The notes beneath the pieces are model-generated. The model made no database searches. It was not told the DNA's origin and worked only from the letters and a program-made list of their open reading frames with translations. Position numbers and translations under genes: made by a program. A stretch of DNA of 42,478 nt. It comes from Bacillus albus. Its GTDB lineage: Bacteria > Bacillota > Bacilli > Bacillales > Bacillaceae_G. Below, piece by piece: positions 23,573 to 32,086 of this stretch; within the stretch, counting starts at the first letter, position 1, and every line of letters begins with the position of its first letter. The stretch lies in contig NZ_MAOE01000140.1 in the NCBI RefSeq assembly GCF_001884185.1, positions 1-42,478 on the forward strand. Reading direction: 5' to 3'.

Positions 23573-24154
23573 ATGAAATATGCAGTGCTTACAAATGACT
23601 TACAGTACGATTTGGTTAATAAAAATGAGGATAGAATTGCAGCTGTGGAGGAGTTTACGCCTAAAATGGTGTCTTTCTTAGATACTATGAGAGAAAATGA
23701 TGTTTCTATTGTTCACCTACAGTTAATTAACTTAGAAGATGATCCGAAAGCTGAACGATATGGTGATTTTTTACCAGTCACAAAGGGATCTAAAGGTGCA
23801 GAAATCTTACCTGAGTTTCTTCATGAAAAAGATATTATTATTGAGAAAAATAAGGATAGTGGTTTTTTTGAGACAAATCTTGATGAAACCTTAAAAAATT
23901 TAGGAGTAGATACAATTATTATTACGGGTATGCAAACTCAAATTTGTGTTCAAACAACTGCAGCAGATGGATTTTTCCGTGGTTATAATGTAATCGTACC
24001 AGAAGACGCGGTTGTTTCAGCGAAGGCTGAAGATAAAGAACGGGCTTTAAAGTGGTTAGGTTCATATTGTGCAAAGATTATGAGTATCGAGGAAATCTGT
24101 AATTCGATTTCTAAAAATGAAGATATTTCTTTTGATGGAGTTGCAATTCCGTAA
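23573..24154 (+). CDS. Isochorismatase-fold cysteine hydrolase
   Basis: A 193-residue protein; ATG 23573 follows GGAGGTAGG. The catalytic triad of the family is visible: Asp9 (LTNDLQYD), Lys92 (IEKNKDSGFF) and Cys125 (GMQTQICVQTTAADGFFRGYNV), with the usual cis-peptide loop before the cysteine. Relatives hydrolyse C-N bonds next to carbonyls: nicotinamidase, N-carbamoylsarcosine amidase, ureidoacrylate and biuret hydrolases. Being first in an operon with HypF and HypE, which handle carbamoyl groups, it could cleave a carbamoyl or amide product or a side product; that is inference. True isochorismate hydrolysis is unlikely since no siderophore genes are near. A terminator-like hairpin separates it from hypE. 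Confidence 0.85.
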   Translation: MKYAVLTNDLQYDLVNKNEDRIAAVEEFTPKMVSFLDTMRENDVSIVHLQLINLEDDPKAERYGDFLPVTKGSKGAEILPEFLHEKDIIIEKNKDSGFFETNLDETLKNLGVDTIIITGMQTQICVQTTAADGFFRGYNVIVPEDAVVSAKAEDKERALKWLGSYCAKIMSIEEICNSISKNEDISFDGVAIP

Positions 24155-24166
24155 GTAAATACGTTG

Positions 24167-24205
24167 TAATATCACTTGTTCTATGTAGCAAGTGATATTA
24201 TTTTT
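24167..24205 (+). terminator. Hairpin terminator inside the hyp operon
   Basis: TAATATCACTTG (24167-24178) and CAAGTGATATTA (24189-24200) form a perfect 12-bp stem with a ten-base loop, followed by TTTTTC. Between the hydrolase and hypE it would cut read-through, so the first gene may be expressed more than the rest. Confidence 0.7.
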
Positions 24206-24236
24206 CAAAAATAAAAATAAAAAGGAGTTTTAACAA

Positions 24237-25265
24237 ATGAAATTGACTAAAGATTTAGAAAATATAATTTTAGATCATGGAACAGGAGGACTATTGAGTC
24301 ATGATTTAATTAGTTCAATTATTACTGCAAAACTAGAAGATGTTCACCTTGGAAAAATGGAGGATAGTGCCATTCTTGAGGTGAGTAGTAGAAGATTGGC
24401 GATGACAACAGACTCTTTTGTTATTGATCCTATCTTTTTTGGTGAGGGAAATATAGGTAAAGTAGCAGTTTGTGGAACGGTTAATGATTTAGCGGTTAGT
24501 GGTGCAAAACCACTTTATCTATCATTGGCATTAGTACTAGAAGAGGGTTTTCCAATTAAAGATTTGGAAGAAATATTAGATTCTATAAGAGAGACCGCGA
24601 AAGAAGCTGGAGTGTATATTGTTGCTGGGGATACAAAAGTTGTTAAAAAAGGTGAAGTAGACAAAATTTTTATTAATACAACTGGAATAGGAGTTTTTGA
24701 AGGAGATGTATCACCATTTTCGGTAAATTCTATTCAAGAAGGTGACGATATCATTATAACAGGACAACTAGGAAACCATAGTATACATATCCTTTCCATA
24801 AGAGAAGGATTAGGGTTTGAACAGAGAATATATAGTGATTGTGCACCATTAAATCATATGATTTCAGAGTTAAAAAACCATTTTGGTGATTCTATACATT
24901 GTATGCGAGATATTACAAGAGGCGGGTTAGGTACAGTTTTAAATGAAGTTTCAGAAACAATTAATACTGGAATAAAAATACAAGAAAAAGATATTCCTAT
25001 GTTAGCAGAAACTATTATGGCTGCCGACATGTTAGGTGTTAATCCAATGTATCTAGCTAATGAGGGCAATGTTTGTATGTTTGTGTCTCCAGAGGTAAGT
25101 GAGGAAGTCGTGAGGGTATTAAAAAATACTAAATATGGTAAAGAAGCTGCGGTAATTGGTAAAGTTACTCAAACAAAAGAAAGACAAGTGCTCATGGAAG
25201 CAAAATCAGGTGAATTGAAACTCATTGAGTTATTATATGGGGCAGAATTACCTCGATTATGTTAG
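24237..25265 (+). CDS. hypE: HypE-type carbamoyl dehydratase
   Basis: A 342-residue protein; ATG 24237 follows AAAAGGAG. In hydrogenase maturation HypE accepts a carbamoyl group from HypF on its C-terminal cysteine and dehydrates it with ATP to an S-cyanate, the source of the cyanide ligands. The family marks are all here: HGTGG at residues 15-19, TTDSFVIDPIFFGEGNIGKVAVCGTVNDLAVSGAKP, VAGDTKVV, MRDITRGGLGTVLNE, and above all the end PRLC with Cys342 as last residue, the acceptor. This ending sets it apart from other PurM-fold ATPases such as ThiL and SelD. The hypF ribosome site overlaps its stop. No hydrogenase or hypA, B, C, D gene is in the window. Confidence 0.93.
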   Translation: MKLTKDLENIILDHGTGGLLSHDLISSIITAKLEDVHLGKMEDSAILEVSSRRLAMTTDSFVIDPIFFGEGNIGKVAVCGTVNDLAVSGAKPLYLSLALVLEEGFPIKDLEEILDSIRETAKEAGVYIVAGDTKVVKKGEVDKIFINTTGIGVFEGDVSPFSVNSIQEGDDIIITGQLGNHSIHILSIREGLGFEQRIYSDCAPLNHMISELKNHFGDSIHCMRDITRGGLGTVLNEVSETINTGIKIQEKDIPMLAETIMAADMLGVNPMYLANEGNVCMFVSPEVSEEVVRVLKNTKYGKEAAVIGKVTQTKERQVLMEAKSGELKLIELLYGAELPRLC

Positions 25266-25275
25266 GAGACAATTT

Positions 25276-27606
25276 ATGAAAAAAGTAATAAATATGTTTA
25301 TAAAAAAGTATCAAGTTAAAGGCATTGTGCAAGGTGTTGGTTTTAGACCTTTTGTATATAGAATAGCAAAAAAATATGATCTAAACGGATGGGTGTTAAA
25401 TGATTCAAATGGAGTGCTGATAGAAGTAGAAGGGGAACAAAATAATATTACACTTTTTATTCATGACATAGAATTTAATTCCCCAGAATTGGCTTATGTG
25501 CAAGAGGTTAAATTGATAGAGGAACAAGAATCCAATAATCGTTATAGCTCTTTTGATATTTTGAGTAGCCAAAAACATAGCAGTAGGCAAACTTTAATAT
25601 CTCCTGATACTTATGTATGTAATGAATGTTTAGAAGAATTATTTGATCCAACGAATAGAAGGTTTCGTTATCCATTTATTAATTGTACAAATTGTGGACC
25701 TAGATATTCAATAATAAAAGATATTCCTTATGATAGACCGTATACTACAATGGTAAAATTTCCTATGTGCAAAGAGTGTGATAAAGAATACAAAGACATA
25801 TTGGATCGGAGATTCCATGCACAACCAAATGCTTGCTGGAAATGTGGACCACAAGTTCAATTGAAAACAGCAGATGGTACAAATGTCCCCACTGATAATC
25901 CAATAGAGAAAACTATTGATTTGTTAAAAAAGGGGAAAATCCTAGCTATTAAAGGGTTAGGTGGATATCACTTAGTTGTAGATCCAATGAATCATGAAGC
26001 TGTAAAAGAATTAAGAAAAAGAAAAAAACGGGATGAAAAACCTTTTGCTTTAATGTCATCTCAATTAGATGATGTGAAAAATTTTGCTGAAATAACAAAA
26101 AATGAAGAAGCTTTATTAGTATCTAAAGAACGGCCAATTGTGCTATTGAACAAAAAGGAAAATGAGTATATTTCTTCAGATGTTGCACCTAATAATAATA
26201 CCTATGGGGTAATGTTAGCCTATACACCACTTCATCATCTCATTTTAAGAGGGAATTTTATTGCATTAATAGCTACGAGCGCCAATGTTTCTGATGAACC
26301 AATTGTATATAAAGATGGAGATGCAATTGAGCAGCTAAAAGGAATTGCAGATTATTATTTAGTACACAATAGGGAGATATTCACTAGAGTAGATGACTCT
26401 ATTGTTAGGGGTATTAATTTAGATGATGAAATAACAAAACTACAAATAATTCGTCGCGCTAGAGGTTATGTACCAAACCCAATTGATTTTAAAGAAGGAT
26501 CAACTAATGTACTAGCTTTAGGAGCAGAATTAAAGAATACGATTTGCTTAACTAAAGGTGAAAAAGCTTTTATTAGTCATCATATTGGCGATTTAAAAAA
26601 CTATAAAATTTATGAATCATTTAAAAATACTATAGCTCATTTACAAAAAATCTTTGAAATCAGTCCTTCCGTAATAGCAAGTGATCTTCATCCTGATTTT
26701 TATAGTACAAAATATGCATTTGATCAAAAAACTTTACCAGTTGTACAGGTTCAGCATCATCATGCCCACATGGCTTCTTGTATGGTGGATAATCAATTAG
26801 ATGGTCCTGTTTTAGGAGTTATTTTAGATGGAACGGGTTATGGTGATGATGGGAATATTTGGGGCGGAGAGTTTTTAATCGGTGATTTTCTTAATTATCA
26901 AAGAGCGGCATATATCGATTACTTTCAGCTACCAGGCGGTGATAAAGCCGTTAAAGAACCGTATAGAATTGCTTTAGGAATATTGACGCAAATATATGGT
27001 GAACAAGTCAAAGAATTACCAATAAAGATAATTTCAGAGCGAAATAATTTTGAACTAGATGTACTTATAAAAATGATTCAAAAAGGAATTAATTCTCCTC
27101 TTACTTCAAGTATGGGAAGGCTTTTTGATGCTGTTTCAGCACTATTGGGTGTCCGTGAAACAGTCCAATATGAAGGGCAGGCTGCTATTGAGTTGGAGCA
27201 AGCGATTGATATAAATGATTCTTCCAATCCTTTATTATCTTATGAAATAGTTGTTTCGAATGGAATTAGAAAAATTGATATAAAACCTATGTTTAAAGAG
27301 TTGGTATCTTTGATACTTAAAAATAAGTATACCAAGGGTGAATTGAGCTATCGTTTTCATTATACAATGGTTCAAATGATTACAGAAACCTGTAAACAAA
27401 TTCGTCAAGAAACAGGGATTAATAAACTAGTTCTTAGTGGGGGAGTATTTTTAAATAAGTTTTTACTTGTAGAAACCTATAAGTCACTTAAGGCTTGTAA
27501 ATTCGAGGTTTACATGCACAAACAAGTACCTACCAATGATGGGGGAATCTCTCTTGGTCAAGCAGCAATAGCAGCTCATCGCTATAAAGATACGCATTCA
27601 GTATAA
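25276..27606 (+). CDS. hypF: HypF-type carbamoyltransferase
   Basis: The start is ATG 25276, seven bases after AGGAG; the product has 776 residues, normal for HypF. All four parts are present: an acylphosphatase domain (GIVQGVGFRPFVYRIAKK, catalytic Arg24); a double zinc finger with eight cysteines between Cys115 and Cys190 (CNEC, CTNC, CKEC, CWKC); a YrdC-like domain (about 205-390, KGLGGYHLVVD, KRDEKPFALM); and a Kae1-like domain (about 400-776) with the metal site HHHAH at 494-498, DGTGYGDDG from 518 and LSGGVFLNK near the end. It makes carbamoyl-adenylate from carbamoyl phosphate and ATP and passes the carbamoyl group to HypE. Intactness of every site argues that it is active. Confidence 0.95.
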   Translation: MKKVINMFIKKYQVKGIVQGVGFRPFVYRIAKKYDLNGWVLNDSNGVLIEVEGEQNNITLFIHDIEFNSPELAYVQEVKLIEEQESNNRYSSFDILSSQKHSSRQTLISPDTYVCNECLEELFDPTNRRFRYPFINCTNCGPRYSIIKDIPYDRPYTTMVKFPMCKECDKEYKDILDRRFHAQPNACWKCGPQVQLKTADGTNVPTDNPIEKTIDLLKKGKILAIKGLGGYHLVVDPMNHEAVKELRKRKKRDEKPFALMSSQLDDVKNFAEITKNEEALLVSKERPIVLLNKKENEYISSDVAPNNNTYGVMLAYTPLHHLILRGNFIALIATSANVSDEPIVYKDGDAIEQLKGIADYYLVHNREIFTRVDDSIVRGINLDDEITKLQIIRRARGYVPNPIDFKEGSTNVLALGAELKNTICLTKGEKAFISHHIGDLKNYKIYESFKNTIAHLQKIFEISPSVIASDLHPDFYSTKYAFDQKTLPVVQVQHHHAHMASCMVDNQLDGPVLGVILDGTGYGDDGNIWGGEFLIGDFLNYQRAAYIDYFQLPGGDKAVKEPYRIALGILTQIYGEQVKELPIKIISERNNFELDVLIKMIQKGINSPLTSSMGRLFDAVSALLGVRETVQYEGQAAIELEQAIDINDSSNPLLSYEIVVSNGIRKIDIKPMFKELVSLILKNKYTKGELSYRFHYTMVQMITETCKQIRQETGINKLVLSGGVFLNKFLLVETYKSLKACKFEVYMHKQVPTNDGGISLGQAAIAAHRYKDTHSV

Positions 27607-27685
27607 AATTTAGGATAGAAATTATATAACTTTTCATTATTCTTTGTGAGTATAGCAAAAAAGAAAAATTAGGAGGTGCTCTTTT

Positions 27686-28960
27686 ATGGTAGTTAGTTCA
27701 AAAATGGATATATTTAATGAACTGGAATCCCAAGTTCGAAGTTATAGTAGAAGCTTTCCAACGATTTTTACTAAGTCTAAAGGGTATAAATTATGGGATG
27801 TAGATGGAAAAGAGTATATTGACTTTTTCTCAGGTGCTGGTGCTCTTAATTATGGACATAATGATGAAAAAATGAAACAGGTATTAATAGATTATCTTTT
27901 AGAAGATGGTATTATTCATAGTCTTGATATGGGAACAAGTGCTAAAGTGAACTTTTTAAAGCACTTTAACAAAATTATTTTGGAACCACGTGATTTAGAC
28001 TATAAAATTATGTTTCCTGGTCCAACAGGTACAAATTCTGTTGAAAGTGCACTGAAAATTGCTCGAAAAGTGACCGGGCGTACAAATATCATAAGTTTTT
28101 CTAATGCTTTTCATGGAATGAGTTTAGGATCACTTTCAATAACGAGTAATCATTTTAAGAGAAAGGGTGCTGGAGTACCACTAAATAATAGTATTATCAT
28201 GCCGTATGAAAATTATTTAGATTCTCTTAATTCTTTATCATATTTAGAAAAAGTATTAGGTGATAGCGGAAGTGGAGTGGATTTACCTGCTGCAATTATT
28301 CTAGAAACAGTTCAAGGTGAGGGTGGTTTAAATACCGCTAGCTCCCAATGGTTAAAGGGAATTGACAGACTGTGTAAAAAATATAATATATTATTGATTG
28401 TTGATGATATTCAAGCAGGGTGCGGACGTACGGGTACATTTTTTAGTTTTGAACCTGCGAACATTAAACCAGACATAATTTGTTTGTCAAAATCTATAAG
28501 TGGCATTGGCCTTCCGATGGCTATTACACTAATTAAACCAGAATATGATAAGTGGGAACCAGGAGAACATAATGGAACGTTTCGAGGGAATAATCTAGCA
28601 TTTTTAGCAGCTACAGAAGCATTGAGTTATTGGCAAGATATAGAGTTTATTAATGCTTTAAAATGGAAAAGTGAAAAAATAACTAGTTTTCTTAATGGGA
28701 TTTGTTTAAAATATCCCCAACTTCAAGGAGAAGTACGAGGGAGAGGCTTTATGCAAGGAATAGCGTGTAATACTTTTGGAATAGCTAAAAAAATCTGCTC
28801 AGTTGCATTTGAAAGTGGTTTAATTATTGAAACGTCTGGGCCTAATGATGAAGTAATTAAGTTGTTACCTTCTTTAACAATAGACTTAGAAGGTTTAAGT
28901 AAAGGATTGGAACTGTTAGAGGATAGTATTTCTACTATTTTAAAAGAGGTAACTCATTAA
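27686..28960 (+). CDS. Class III aminotransferase, EctB-like
   Basis: A 424-residue enzyme; ATG 27686 follows TTAGGAGGTG, 79 bases after hypF. It follows the diaminobutyrate-2-oxoglutarate aminotransferase (EctB) pattern along its whole length: [88 protein letters not shown] with PLP lysine Lys269, [14 protein letters not shown] and [11 protein letters not shown]-contact Asp240 is present. EctB turns aspartate semialdehyde into 2,4-diaminobutyrate with glutamate as donor. ectA and ectC are absent, so ectoine is not the product. In this operon it may supply an amino acid with a free omega-amine, or remove one; the real substrate is unknown. Confidence 0.88.
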   Translation: MVVSSKMDIFNELESQVRSYSRSFPTIFTKSKGYKLWDVDGKEYIDFFSGAGALNYGHNDEKMKQVLIDYLLEDGIIHSLDMGTSAKVNFLKHFNKIILEPRDLDYKIMFPGPTGTNSVESALKIARKVTGRTNIISFSNAFHGMSLGSLSITSNHFKRKGAGVPLNNSIIMPYENYLDSLNSLSYLEKVLGDSGSGVDLPAAIILETVQGEGGLNTASSQWLKGIDRLCKKYNILLIVDDIQAGCGRTGTFFSFEPANIKPDIICLSKSISGIGLPMAITLIKPEYDKWEPGEHNGTFRGNNLAFLAATEALSYWQDIEFINALKWKSEKITSFLNGICLKYPQLQGEVRGRGFMQGIACNTFGIAKKICSVAFESGLIIETSGPNDEVIKLLPSLTIDLEGLSKGLELLEDSISTILKEVTH

Positions 28961-28967
28961 GTTTGAA

Positions 28968-29200
28968 CGACTCGCACTTAATAACCTTGCGGACCATTTG
29001 CAGTAGTTGCGGTAGAAGAAGGAAAAGAAGCGGCCCACAAAGTGGATCAAACATTCTCATCTATTATGAGAGATATAGATAAAATAATAAGTCAAATTCA
29101 AGAGGTTTCTGCATTAACAGAAGAGATATCTGCCGGCACAGAAGAAGTAAGTGCATCTCTTTCATTAGTTTATCATTCTAAATGTTATATGATATTTTAA
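28968..29200 (+). pseudogene. Remnant of a methyl-accepting chemotaxis protein
   Basis: From 28997 a frame reads FAVVA, EEGKEAAHKVDQTFSSIM, IISQIQEVSALTEEISAGTEEVSASL and stops at TAA 29198-29200. FAVVA and the TEEISAGTEEVSASL coiled-coil belong to the signalling tip and downstream helix of chemoreceptors. A second frame just before it (RLALNN) fits the LALNAAIEAARAG region, so the tip has suffered a frameshift and a deletion. About 70 of some 600 codons remain, with no start. Confidence 0.7.
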
Positions 29201-29254
29201 AATTCAAAACACCTTTCATTCATCATTAAAGAAAGGTGTTTTGAATTTCTTTTT
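29201..29254 (+). terminator. Strong terminator of the hyp operon side
   Basis: AATTCAAAACACCTTTC (29201-29217) and GAAAGGTGTTTTGAATT (29231-29247) form a perfect 17-bp stem, followed by a T-rich run (TCTTTTTTT). It probably belonged to the lost chemoreceptor gene and now closes transcription from the aminotransferase gene. Confidence 0.85.
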
Positions 29255-29902
29255 TTGATTGCTTTTATAAATTGCACGTTGATGATGATATTTCTTTATA
29301 TATTATCCTCTTATTTTACCTAAAATGGATAGGTGGGGAGAGAGTCAATGAATGAGGAACTAACATATAAGATAGTTGAATTGTAATGATTTATTCAATT
29401 ATTAAAACAGCAAGTGAAATTTCTATTTATGAAGAAAACACTTCTAAATATCCAATTTCATTAGAGTTTTGGGATAAATAATATATAACCTATATAGAAG
29501 AGCTAACATCTTGTTTTATAGTAGTAGATAGTTCTAAAGTAGTACTTTAGGATTCATAAAGAAAAGTTCTTTTTTTCTGAATAATGTATATATATTCATG
29601 ATGTTTTATTATTAAACAAAATACTTTTATGTTTTATTAACTTATTACTTTCTATCTTCAATAATCATTTATTACAACAGCTTTCATGTCCAAAATAAGA
29701 TGTTCCAACCAAGGACAATATAAGTATTCTTATAATGATTTTCCAATATAATCAATGTGTTAATGAAAGTAACTCTGTGTTATTTTTGCTTTTCTATTAA
29801 CTAATACAGCTTCAAACAAAGGACATAATTGTTACATACTAAGTGTAATTTATTAACCATTCAAAATTCTGTCTATTCAATCTTTCTAAAAATAAAAAAA
29901 GA
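29255..29902. other. Non-coding, A+T-rich spacer
   Basis: About 650 bases without a gene that I can support. Short broken frames occur, for example 29386-29481 (MIYSIIKTASEISIYEEN, 31 codons, no ribosome site), and may be decayed coding sequence. No repeat or RNA gene is evident. Confidence 0.5.
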
Positions 29903-29930
29903 TTGAACTCATAAATATACAAGTTATAAT
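29903..29930 (+). promoter_or_regulatory. Promoter of the sda operon
   Basis: TTGAAC (29903-29908) and TATAAT (29925-29930) are 16 bases apart. Transcription from here would give an untranslated leader of about 250 bases before sdaAB. That leader has short complementary segments but matches no riboswitch or T-box that I know. Confidence 0.55.
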
Positions 29931-30189
29931 GAGGGCGTCGAGAGATAATTTATAACCTCTAGAGAAAATATCAAACCTCGTTTTGGTTCGAAAATTCTAA
30001 AGAACTTGCCAGTAAGTTTCTAAAATTGGACATACTGATATGATTACTATATGAAGGGTTGTGGATCAAAAGGAAAGTTTATTCAACTCAACAAAGAAAG
30101 CGCTATCAAACAGATCTTATTTTCAATTGATCATTCTAATAACTTAGATTCAACAGCAATTAAAAATAATAAACTATGGGGGTGCTTAT

Positions 30190-30888
30190 ATGAACATAAA
30201 TGTAGCATCTATTAAAGAAAAAAAGGTTGTTAAATACAAAAGCTGTTTTGACGTGATTGGTCCGGTAATGATAGGTCCTTCGAGTTCACATACTGCAGGG
30301 GCTTTGGCTATTGGAGCAGTTGCAAATAAATTATTTCAAGGTCTTCCAAAAAAAGTCGTGGTTAGGTATTATGAATCATTTGCTGAAACCCATAAAGGAC
30401 ATGGAACTGATTTTGCGACTATTGCTGGGATATTAGGATTTGCAGCCGATGACAGCAAAGTGCCAGATGCTATTAAAATAGCAAAATCTAAAGGGATTGA
30501 TATTACTTTTATTGAAAAATCAGGTGATAGTCCTGCCGGTCATCCAAATACGGCAGATGTATATTTAGAGGATGGAAGCCGAAGTATTAGAACGATGGGT
30601 ATTTCGGTTGGTGGTGGATTAATTGAAATTAAACATGTTGAAATTGACGGATTTAGCTTAGAACTGCAGGGGCCATTGCCAGTTGTTATTGCGATTTCAG
30701 AAAGAGCTGACTTTGAATTTATCTTACGCAGGATCTTTAAACAATATGATGTTGAAATTAACAACTTTCATAGTTTGGAAGATAAAACAAAATATTTATA
30801 TGCATTCGCTTTGGATTCGCTATTGCCTTGTAATGCTCAGAAGGAATTAGAGAATTTAAGCAATATAGCTAATCTCATTATTCTTTAG
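30190..30888 (+). CDS. sdaAB: L-serine dehydratase, beta subunit
   Basis: A 232-residue protein; ATG 30190 follows GGGGG. It is one half of the iron-sulfur L-serine dehydratase, which turns serine into pyruvate and ammonia. FDVIGPVMIGPSSSHTAGALAIG near residues 18-40 is the defining motif of the beta subunit, followed by HGTDFATIAGILGF and GHPNTADVYL. The middle and C-terminal part (GGLIEIKHVEIDGF onward) resembles the small regulatory region that in other species ends in an ACT domain. The alpha subunit gene follows after 22 bases. Confidence 0.92.
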   Translation: MNINVASIKEKKVVKYKSCFDVIGPVMIGPSSSHTAGALAIGAVANKLFQGLPKKVVVRYYESFAETHKGHGTDFATIAGILGFAADDSKVPDAIKIAKSKGIDITFIEKSGDSPAGHPNTADVYLEDGSRSIRTMGISVGGGLIEIKHVEIDGFSLELQGPLPVVIAISERADFEFILRRIFKQYDVEINNFHSLEDKTKYLYAFALDSLLPCNAQKELENLSNIANLIIL

Positions 30889-30910
30889 TTACATTAAGGA
30901 GTGAAAAAAT

Positions 30911-31801
30911 ATGTATATGTCCATAAAAGAAATTGTGGATGCAGCTAATAAAAGCCAAAAGCCAATTTATGAATTAGCAATTGAACAGGAAATGGAACAA
31001 ACTAAATCTACTTATGAAGAAGTTTTGAATAAAATGGAACGAAATTTAGCGACTATGAAAAATGCTATAAATAAAAGTATTGAGGGCGACGGGGTATTTT
31101 CTCCAACTGGTTTAACTGGAGGGGATGCTGTTAAAATTAAAAATTATCGAGAAAATAGGAAAACTCTTTCTGGAGATTTGATGGTGTTAGGGATCCAAAG
31201 TGCTATTGGTGTTAATGAAGTAAATGCTGCATTAGGAGCTATTTGTGCAACTCCAACAGCAGGTGCGAGTGGAACGATTCCGGGAGTTCTATTTAGTATT
31301 AAAGATACGTTAGATTTAAGTCATGAAGATATGATTCATTTTCTATTCACTTCAGCGTTATTTGGAACGATAGTCGCAAACAATGCTTGTATATCAGGAG
31401 CGTACGGAGGATGTCAAGCTGAAATAGGAAGTGCCTCAGCGATGGCGGCTGCAGCTGCAGTAGAAGCTGCGGGTGGAACGCCACAGCAATCTTCTGAAGC
31501 TTTTTCAATTGCGTTACAAAATTTACTCGGTTTAGTTTGTGATCCAGTCGCTGGTTTGGTAGAAATTCCTTGTGTAAAGAGAAACGCCATTGGGACGGCA
31601 AATGCTTTAGCAGCAGGGGACATCGCATTAGCCGGTGTAAACAATATCATCAATGCTGACGAAGTTATTGAAGCGATGTATAGAGTTGGAAGACAGATGC
31701 CTCGCGAATTAAGAGAGACAGGTTTAGGTGGAATTGCGGCTACACCTACAGGGATTGCCATTAAAAATAAAATATTTGGGGAGAAACAATCAAATCAATG
31801 A
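30911..31801 (+). CDS. sdaAA: L-serine dehydratase, alpha subunit
   Basis: A 296-residue catalytic subunit; ATG 30911 follows AAGGAG. The three cysteines that bind the 4Fe-4S cluster are visible in SGAYGGCQAEIG, GLVCDPVAG and IPCVKRNAIG. Other marks are GLTGGDAVK, ATPTAGASGTIPG and GGIAATPTGIAIK. The cluster acts as Lewis acid in removing the hydroxyl group of serine, so the enzyme is oxygen-sensitive. With sdaAB and the downstream transporter it forms a serine uptake and breakdown unit. Confidence 0.94.
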   Translation: MYMSIKEIVDAANKSQKPIYELAIEQEMEQTKSTYEEVLNKMERNLATMKNAINKSIEGDGVFSPTGLTGGDAVKIKNYRENRKTLSGDLMVLGIQSAIGVNEVNAALGAICATPTAGASGTIPGVLFSIKDTLDLSHEDMIHFLFTSALFGTIVANNACISGAYGGCQAEIGSASAMAAAAAVEAAGGTPQQSSEAFSIALQNLLGLVCDPVAGLVEIPCVKRNAIGTANALAAGDIALAGVNNIINADEVIEAMYRVGRQMPRELRETGLGGIAATPTGIAIKNKIFGEKQSNQ

Positions 31802-31907
31802 ACAGTTAACGTCTATATTGTGAAATAGTTAACAATCTATTCTCTATTGTTCGCTTAAGGGTTTCTAGATATTGGGGAAATTATCAATGATATATCCTAC
31901 TATATAA

Positions 31908-31936
31908 TTGAAACATTTTGTAAGTGGTAATAAAAT
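31908..31936 (+). promoter_or_regulatory. Promoter of the serine permease gene
   Basis: TTGAAA (31908-31913) and TAAAAT (31931-31936) with an exact 17-base spacer, about 150 bases before the permease ATG. The permease can thus be expressed apart from sdaAB-sdaAA. Confidence 0.6.
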
Positions 31937-32086
31937 CGTCAGGTTGATGGCTCGTAAATTTTGATCAACTTAAAAGAAGGATATACGATGTGGCGCACTT
32001 TATAAACAATTCATTTTTAAAGAACGGTCTATATTCCGATGCCTTAAATAGAGAAGTAAGAATAGGACACTAGGAGGAATTATTAT

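Noticed and set aside
23573-24154. Isochorismatase of a siderophore pathway
   Set aside because: No siderophore synthesis genes are near and the operon partners handle carbamoyl groups; only the fold is shared.
24237-25265. Reading the PurM-fold protein as ThiL, SelD or another AIR-synthase relative
   Set aside because: The HypE-specific DSFVIDPIFF and VCGTVNDLAVSGAKP blocks and the terminal PRLC, plus hypF directly downstream, make HypE the better call.
27686-28960. Ectoine or zwittermicin biosynthesis
   Set aside because: No ectA/ectC and no NRPS or PKS genes are in the window.
29931-30189. T-box or glycine riboswitch in the sda leader
   Set aside because: Neither the T-box AGGGTGG element nor the conserved glycine riboswitch core is present.
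30051-30215. A 54-codon frame (MKGCGSKGKFIQL) overlapping the sdaAB start
   Set aside because: No ribosome site, and it runs over the start of sdaAB in a different frame; more likely untranslated leader.
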